Source: JBBDIJ01 sp040880485
Lineage (GTDB): Bacteria > Bacteroidota > Rhodothermia > Balneolales > Balneolaceae
Assembly (NCBI GenBank): GCA_040880485.1
Contig: JBBDIJ010000016.1
Coordinates: 21,777 to 85,776, forward strand
Reading direction: 5' to 3'
DNA: 64,000 nucleotides
Shown here: one piece after another, positions 59,041 through 64,000 of the stretch
Layout: every line of letters begins with the position of its first letter
How positions within the stretch are numbered: position 1 is the stretch's first letter
Made by a program: the position numbers and the translations under genes
Notes under the pieces: generated by a model
Told to the model about the DNA's origin: nothing
Database searches by the model: none
What the model saw: only the letters and a program-made list of their open reading frames with translations

Positions 59041-61638
59041 ATGGAGGGCAACTTTTCAAGCAAAGTTCGCGACGTGATTCAGTTCAGCCGGGAAGAAGCA
59101 CTCCGGCTTGGCCACGACTACATCGGTACCGAGCACCTGATTCTGGGTATTGTGCGTCTCGGCGACGGTGTAGCGGTACGGATTTTGAAGAATCTGGATT
59201 GCGATCTGTACAAGTTGAAAAAAACGATTGAAGATACTGTCCGTGGAACAGGCGGATCGGTTACTGTAGGGAACATACCGCTCACAAAACAGGCCGAAAA
59301 GGTACTTCGCATCACCTATCTTGAAGCGAAGCTCTACAAGAGCGATACCATAGGTACCGAACACCTATTGCTCTCTCTGCTCAGAGACGACGAAAACATT
59401 GCCGCACAGATCCTCCAGCAATTCAATGTCTCCTATGACACGGTTCGGGAAGAACTCGACCTTATTATTTCAGGTAAATCGAGGGATGACGAACCTGGAG
59501 AAGTCCGTGATATTCGTGCAAGCATCTCCTCTTCCAGAGGCTCGCAACAGTCCGGAAGTTCACGAGAGAAGAAAATGGAGAAGTCGAAAACACCTGTGCT
59601 GGACAATTTCGGTCGCGATCTGACACAGCTTGCAGTAGAGGGTCGGCTGGACCCGATTATTGGACGTGAAAAAGAGATTGAACGCGTGGCACAGGTACTC
59701 AGCCGACGCAAGAAGAACAATCCTGTACTCATAGGAGAACCCGGCGTCGGAAAGACTGCAATTGCAGAAGGTCTTGCTGCGCGTATAGAGGAGCGGAAAG
59801 TTTCCAGAGTTCTCTACGACAAAAGAGTAATTGCACTCGACCTTGCAGCACTGGTTGCCGGAACGAAATATCGCGGCCAATTCGAAGAGCGCATGAAAGC
59901 CGTGATGAGTGAACTGGAGAAGACCGACAATGTGATCCTTTTTATCGATGAGCTTCACACCATTGTGGGTGCTGGCGGGGCCAGTGGGTCACTGGATGCA
60001 TCCAATATGCTAAAACCAGCCCTTGCACGGGGAGAGATTCAGGCCATCGGGGCAACCACACTGAATGAGTATCGCCAATATATCGAAAAGGATGGGGCCC
60101 TGGAGCGGCGCTTTCAGAAGATCATGGTGGATCCTACCACTCCCGAGGAGACGATCGAAATTCTGAAACAGATCAAGGGCAAATATGAGAAACACCACAG
60201 TGTTCGCTACACGGAGGAGGCAATATCAGCCTGTGTTCAGCTGACAACACGTTATGTGTCCGACCACTTTCTGCCGGACAAGGCGATAGATGCACTCGAT
60301 GAAGCAGGAGCCAGGGTTCACCTCTCAAATATTACTGTACCACAGGAAATTCTCGATCTCGAAGAGGAGATCGAAAAAGCTACCAGTGAGAAGAACCTTA
60401 TGGTGAAGAAGCAGCGTTTCGAAGAGGCTGCCCGATTGCGTGATACCGAGAAACGACTTACTGAGGAGCTTGAAAAGGCCCAGAAAGATTGGGATAAGGA
60501 GTCGGAAACCATCATCTATGATGTTAGTGAGGAGGATGTAGCCACAGTTGTCGCCATGATGAGCGGTGTACCCGTAAACAAAATCACCCAAAGTGAGGGC
60601 AAGAAACTCATCAGGATGAAAGATGAGCTATCCAGGCGTGTGATTGGCCAGGACGAAGCCATTCAGAAACTGACCAAGGCGATTCAGCGGACTCGGGCCG
60701 GGCTCAAGGACCCTTCCCGACCAATCGGTTCATTTATTTTTCTGGGGCCTACAGGTGTTGGTAAAACCGAAATGGCCAAAGTTCTTGCCGAGTATCTGTT
60801 CGATAAGGAGGACGCTCTGGTTCGTATAGACATGAGTGAGTATATGGAGAAGTTCAGTGTCTCCCGTCTGGTTGGAGCACCTCCAGGATATGTAGGATAT
60901 GAAGAGGGTGGAATCCTTACTGAGAAAGTGCGGCGCAAACCGTACAGTGTTGTACTTCTTGACGAGATCGAAAAAGCACACCCCGATGTTTTCAACATCC
61001 TTCTTCAGGTTCTGGATGATGGTATCCTGACTGATAGCCTGGGAAGAAAGGTAGACTTTAGAAACACCACAATTATAATGACCTCCAATATTGGGGCGAG
61101 GGATATTCGAAATCTTGGAAAGGGTATCGGATTTAGCGATACAGATGCGACTTTCGATTATGCCCGGATGAAATCGACCATTCAGGATGCTCTTAAAAAA
61201 GTATTCAACCCTGAGTTCCTGAACCGGATTGATGATGTAATCACTTTCCGTCCTCTGGAAAGAGAGGATATCTTCCAGATCATCGACCTGCTCATTGCGG
61301 ACCTCTACAAGCGAATTCGGGCCCTTGGGTATGACCTTGAACTCACCAAAGGGGCAAGGGATTTTCTTACCGAGAAAGGATTTGACCAGAAATTTGGTGC
61401 CCGACCGCTGAGAAGGGCTATTCAGAAGTATGTGGAAGACCCACTTGCAGAAGAGATTCTGAGCGCCGAACATCCGGACGGTTCTGTCATAAAAGTGAAG
61501 ATGAACCGTTCCAGAGATGATCTCGCATTTGAATGGGAAAAACCTTCTGAAGAGGATAAAAAAAGACAACAAGATAGTAGTGGCACCCCTCCGGATGAAA
61601 AGTCAGAGTCGGAAGAGAAAGAAGCCAACGCCTCCTGA
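59041..61638 (+). CDS. clpC: ClpC-type AAA+ unfoldase
   Basis: An 865-residue Clp/Hsp100 ATPase that feeds substrates to ClpP. Two Clp_N repeats (1-145), AAA-1 with Walker A GEPGVGKT (232-239), a UVR-type coiled segment (about 425-460), and AAA-2 with Walker A GPTGVGKT near 569-576, followed by the small D2 domain. The short charged tail (last 35 residues) is variable. The middle segment places it in ClpC rather than ClpA/B. The 170-base upstream region has no clear CIRCE or CtsR operator. Confidence 0.95.
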   Translation: MEGNFSSKVRDVIQFSREEALRLGHDYIGTEHLILGIVRLGDGVAVRILKNLDCDLYKLKKTIEDTVRGTGGSVTVGNIPLTKQAEKVLRITYLEAKLYKSDTIGTEHLLLSLLRDDENIAAQILQQFNVSYDTVREELDLIISGKSRDDEPGEVRDIRASISSSRGSQQSGSSREKKMEKSKTPVLDNFGRDLTQLAVEGRLDPIIGREKEIERVAQVLSRRKKNNPVLIGEPGVGKTAIAEGLAARIEERKVSRVLYDKRVIALDLAALVAGTKYRGQFEERMKAVMSELEKTDNVILFIDELHTIVGAGGASGSLDASNMLKPALARGEIQAIGATTLNEYRQYIEKDGALERRFQKIMVDPTTPEETIEILKQIKGKYEKHHSVRYTEEAISACVQLTTRYVSDHFLPDKAIDALDEAGARVHLSNITVPQEILDLEEEIEKATSEKNLMVKKQRFEEAARLRDTEKRLTEELEKAQKDWDKESETIIYDVSEEDVATVVAMMSGVPVNKITQSEGKKLIRMKDELSRRVIGQDEAIQKLTKAIQRTRAGLKDPSRPIGSFIFLGPTGVGKTEMAKVLAEYLFDKEDALVRIDMSEYMEKFSVSRLVGAPPGYVGYEEGGILTEKVRRKPYSVVLLDEIEKAHPDVFNILLQVLDDGILTDSLGRKVDFRNTTIIMTSNIGARDIRNLGKGIGFSDTDATFDYARMKSTIQDALKKVFNPEFLNRIDDVITFRPLEREDIFQIIDLLIADLYKRIRALGYDLELTKGARDFLTEKGFDQKFGARPLRRAIQKYVEDPLAEEILSAEHPDGSVIKVKMNRSRDDLAFEWEKPSEEDKKRQQDSSGTPPDEKSESEEKEANAS

Positions 61639-61667
61639 CTATCCAATTTGCAGTATTCTGAGCTCAT

Positions 61668-62795
61668 CTAAAAGTTCGTCTCAACGATCAACATACGGTT
61701 CAGCCCGGCCAGATAGAACTGTCCTTCACCAGTATGTTGAACATTTACTCTCTCCGGCATTGAAATGGAGAGAGGCATAGAGACAGAAGTACTTGCCAGA
61801 CTGCGCTCCCCAAAATGTACAGAGTAGATATCTACTGAATTGACTCTATTTCGCTCTCCCAGATTGCCGGTTAAGGCAATCAATTGCTCTTCTTCTGGCA
61901 CATAGTTCGCAAACTGAATTTCATTTCGAAATGAAGTGCTACCGATCAACTCTCCATCCCCAATAAGATAGACCACTACCCTGTTCCTGGAACGTACGGT
62001 CAAATAGCGGCGGTCTTCAGAAAATCGGAGATCCTCTATCGAGGGAAGCGAGGGTTCCAGTGTCTGTATCAGTAATCCATCTCTATCGAATAGTTGCACG
62101 TTTTGCACCTCACCTTCCTCCTCAAGACCAATCGCGACTCTCTCTCCGTCATCTGACACCCGTACCCGATTGATGGTAAGCCGGTCGTTTTCCAACAAGT
62201 CTACAAACTCCTCCTCATTATGGATAATTCGGGCTCTTGACCCATTAGTGAATCCGTGATTAATGATCGGGTTATAGAGAACAACTGTGCGGCCGTTACT
62301 ATCTGCCGCAAGTCTTGAAGGACGTTCACCATACTGGCTGCCGGATTGATTGGAGTAGGTAAAATCGATTGACCCATCAGGTTGAAAGAATGTAAAATTT
62401 GAGACATTATCCCGGGTTACAACCCTGCCGCTATTAAAAACATAGAGGCCCAATGTAGAGTCATCTGTTTTAAAGTAAGTCAGTTCCGTCTGCCATTTTG
62501 AACCGTCCGAAGATCGCAGTATATGCAGACTCAACGGGTTTGTATGCTGGATTGCAACAGTATAGGTGCCATTTGGAGAGATAGACCATGTGGCAATATC
62601 TGAAATCCGTACAACCTCCTCCAGACCGTTCATTTGAAGCCCGGTCTCCTCAAAAGTAATGGTACTATTCCCTAATCTATATGTATAAAGCTCAGATTGC
62701 GACGTTTCTCCATCCGTATGAACTTCAATAGATTGAGCTTCAAGAGCTGATATGGTGACGATACCTGTAAAGAGTATAGTGAGCAGAGTTTTCAT
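61668..62795 (-). CDS. Secreted propeller-like protein of unknown function
   Basis: A 375-residue exported protein. A signal peptide (cleavage near ISALEAQ, about 20) is followed by repeated four-stranded blade-like units (for example ATWSISPNGTYTVAI, NRVRVSDDGERVAIGL, EDLRFSEDRRYLTVRS) as in WD40/YVTN-like beta-propellers. No catalytic motif seen. The ATG at 62795 places the signal peptide at the N-terminus; the frame is open to 62858. Divergent from the glycosyltransferase gene. Confidence 0.6.
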   Translation of the reverse strand: MKTLLTILFTGIVTISALEAQSIEVHTDGETSQSELYTYRLGNSTITFEETGLQMNGLEEVVRISDIATWSISPNGTYTVAIQHTNPLSLHILRSSDGSKWQTELTYFKTDDSTLGLYVFNSGRVVTRDNVSNFTFFQPDGSIDFTYSNQSGSQYGERPSRLAADSNGRTVVLYNPIINHGFTNGSRARIIHNEEEFVDLLENDRLTINRVRVSDDGERVAIGLEEEGEVQNVQLFDRDGLLIQTLEPSLPSIEDLRFSEDRRYLTVRSRNRVVVYLIGDGELIGSTSFRNEIQFANYVPEEEQLIALTGNLGERNRVNSVDIYSVHFGERSLASTSVSMPLSISMPERVNVQHTGEGQFYLAGLNRMLIVETNF

Positions 62796-62856
62796 TACTG
62801 GAAAAGTTGTACTTTTAGATTGATCTTTGCAGGGAAATCCAACGACATTAGCGTTC

Positions 62857-63840
62857 ATGCGATTTTCAGTAATTATCCCGGTTTATAACCGTCCGAAAGA
62901 GATTGATGAACTGCTTCAAAGCCTTTGTGAACAGACCTTCACCGATTTTGAAGTACTGGTGATCGAAGATGGTTCAGAGGAGCAGTGTGAAACAATCGTC
63001 TCCTCGTATGACAACGACCTGAAGATACGATATTATTATAAAGAGAATTCAGGACAAGGTTTTAGCAGAAACTTCGGGTTTGAAAGAGCCCATGGACAAT
63101 ATCTGGTGGTATTCGACTCCGATTGTACGTTGCCACCACACTACTTCCAGGTCGTAAATAGTTTTATCTCAAGAGGTGGCGTGGATGCATGGGGTGGTCC
63201 GGATCGTGCACACCCCTCATTTACAACTATACAAAAGGCGATCAGTTATGCGATGACCTCCCCCCTTTCAACTGGTGGAATTCGGGGAAGTAAACATTCA
63301 CTGGAGCGATTTTACCCTCGCAGCTTCAACATGGGAATCTCCCGTAAGGTATTTGAGGATACTGGCGGTTACCTGATCACCCGAATGGGTGAAGATCTCG
63401 AATTTAGCATAAGAATTGTTAAAGCAGGCTTTCGGACTGTGCTTCTCGAAGAAGCCTGGGTCTGGCATAAACGGCGAATAAATTTCAGATCATTTTTCAG
63501 ACAACTGCACTTCTTTGGAAGAGCCAGAATTCATCTCCTGCAATTTCATCCGGAACAACTGAATGCACTGCATCTGCTCCCCTCCATCTTTCTTATAGCC
63601 CTGTGCATTTCAGGTCTCGCTTATACGATAGACCTCAAATTTGCCATGCTACTCTCAACTCCGTTCTTTCTCTATTGGATGGCTATTTGGGCCGATGCTT
63701 TATGGAAGGAGCGAAATATTGGCGTAGCCTGCCTTTCGGTTGTAGCTGTAACTATTCAGCTCTCCGCATATGGGGCTGGAGTGATTCGTGAATCAGTAGT
63801 GCGAATGTTTCGAAAAAGGGCCTTTAGTGCTTCTGGTTAA
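62857..63840 (+). CDS. Family 2 glycosyltransferase
   Basis: A 327-residue GT2 (GT-A fold) enzyme for envelope or exopolysaccharide sugars. FSVIIPVYNRPKEI opens the nucleotide-sugar fold, VIEDGSEE and VVFDSDCTLP (DxD-type) bind sugar and metal, and GEDLEFSIRIVKAGFR is the catalytic ED motif. One or two C-terminal membrane helices (about 242-290) anchor it. The ATG at 62857 is preferred to one at 62827. Acceptor and sugar unknown. Confidence 0.88.
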   Translation: MRFSVIIPVYNRPKEIDELLQSLCEQTFTDFEVLVIEDGSEEQCETIVSSYDNDLKIRYYYKENSGQGFSRNFGFERAHGQYLVVFDSDCTLPPHYFQVVNSFISRGGVDAWGGPDRAHPSFTTIQKAISYAMTSPLSTGGIRGSKHSLERFYPRSFNMGISRKVFEDTGGYLITRMGEDLEFSIRIVKAGFRTVLLEEAWVWHKRRINFRSFFRQLHFFGRARIHLLQFHPEQLNALHLLPSIFLIALCISGLAYTIDLKFAMLLSTPFFLYWMAIWADALWKERNIGVACLSVVAVTIQLSAYGAGVIRESVVRMFRKRAFSASG

Positions 63841-63925
63841 CGGAAGTGGATTTTTCGTCTCACCGGACATTGATTTACGACAGCAATACTTTTATATTCT
63901 GAATCTGTAAAAGAATCGGGGGCCA

Positions 63926-63933
63926 TATAGTTG
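63926..63933 (+). promoter_or_regulatory. Putative -7 box of the tRNA-Pro gene
   Basis: TATAGTTG matches TAnnTTTG with one mismatch; TCTG 18 bases upstream may serve as -33. Transcription would begin about 7 bases before the mature tRNA. Confidence 0.4.
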
Positions 63934-63946
63934 AATGCCCTTTATT

Positions 63947-64000
63947 CGGGGAGTAGCGCAGCTCGGTAGCGCATCTGCTTTGGGAGCAGAGGGTCGCAGG
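63947..64000 (+). tRNA. tRNA-Pro (TGG anticodon), 3' end cut off
   Basis: The acceptor strand CGGGGAG, a D arm GCGC-AGCTCGGTA-GCGC, and an anticodon arm TCTGC-TTTGGGA-GCAGA are clear. The loop gives anticodon TGG (proline, CCA codons). The variable loop and the start of the T arm are seen before the window ends; the T loop and acceptor 3' strand are missing. Confidence 0.9.

Overview
The window reads as a chromosomal segment of a Bacteroidota-related bacterium, most likely of the Balneolota/Rhodothermota branch. The clues are a short 284-residue RpoD-type sigma factor, promoter-like sites fitting the Bacteroidota consensus (TTG around -33, TAnnTTTG around -7), a TonB receptor with an N-terminal carboxypeptidase-regulatory domain, a FadL-type outer-membrane protein, a propeller-type sensor kinase, and a mycobacterial-style fused 2-oxoglutarate decarboxylase/succinyltransferase. 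The large Mrp-type cation/proton antiporter operon suggests a salty or alkaline habitat (inference). No transposase, phage gene, CRISPR array or integrase was seen. Coding density is high and no gene-free stretch exceeds 300 bases.

Layout: 1-8.4 kb holds a threonine synthase fused to a LeuA-type allosteric domain, then a reverse-strand run (hisI, an LCIB-type carbonic anhydrase, a MerC-like protein; then folE, cysS, yidD), two HU-domain genes (one membrane-anchored with a LysM domain) and a Dabb protein. 8.4-21 kb is an envelope and signalling region: TonB receptor, SIMPL protein, universal stress protein, FadL-type porin, an odd Ser/Arg-rich lipoprotein, a NarL-type two-component pair and a PBP4-type carboxypeptidase. 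21-32 kb holds rpoD, a GAF/degenerate-GGDEF protein, an M3 oligopeptidase, the Kgd-like enzyme, queD and ftsH. 32-37 kb has a ThiL homologue that has lost most metal-binding aspartates, an ExbB-small membrane protein-ExbD-ExbD set, a stand-alone DsbD-alpha-like protein and rpsF-rpsR-rplI.

37-51.4 kb is the most striking region. Complex I genes nuoJ-nuoK and nuoL-nuoM-phhB-nuoN lie on the reverse strand, but a 7.4-kb block on the forward strand lies between nuoK and nuoL. It encodes a complete, tightly coupled Mrp-type antiporter in the order E-F-G-MbhD-MbhE-B-C-D-D-small protein-D, which is the gene order of archaeal Mbh/Mbs complexes. The remaining nuo genes (A-I) are not in the window. The block has its own divergent promoter and its own terminator.

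51.5-64 kb carries uppP, a MoxR ATPase, a small basic orphan protein, rpsA with a long charged repeat tail, cmk, rpsT-gpmI, clpC, a secreted propeller-like protein, a family 2 glycosyltransferase, and the 5' part of a tRNA-Pro that runs off the window. Function calls rest on motifs read by eye; no database search was possible.
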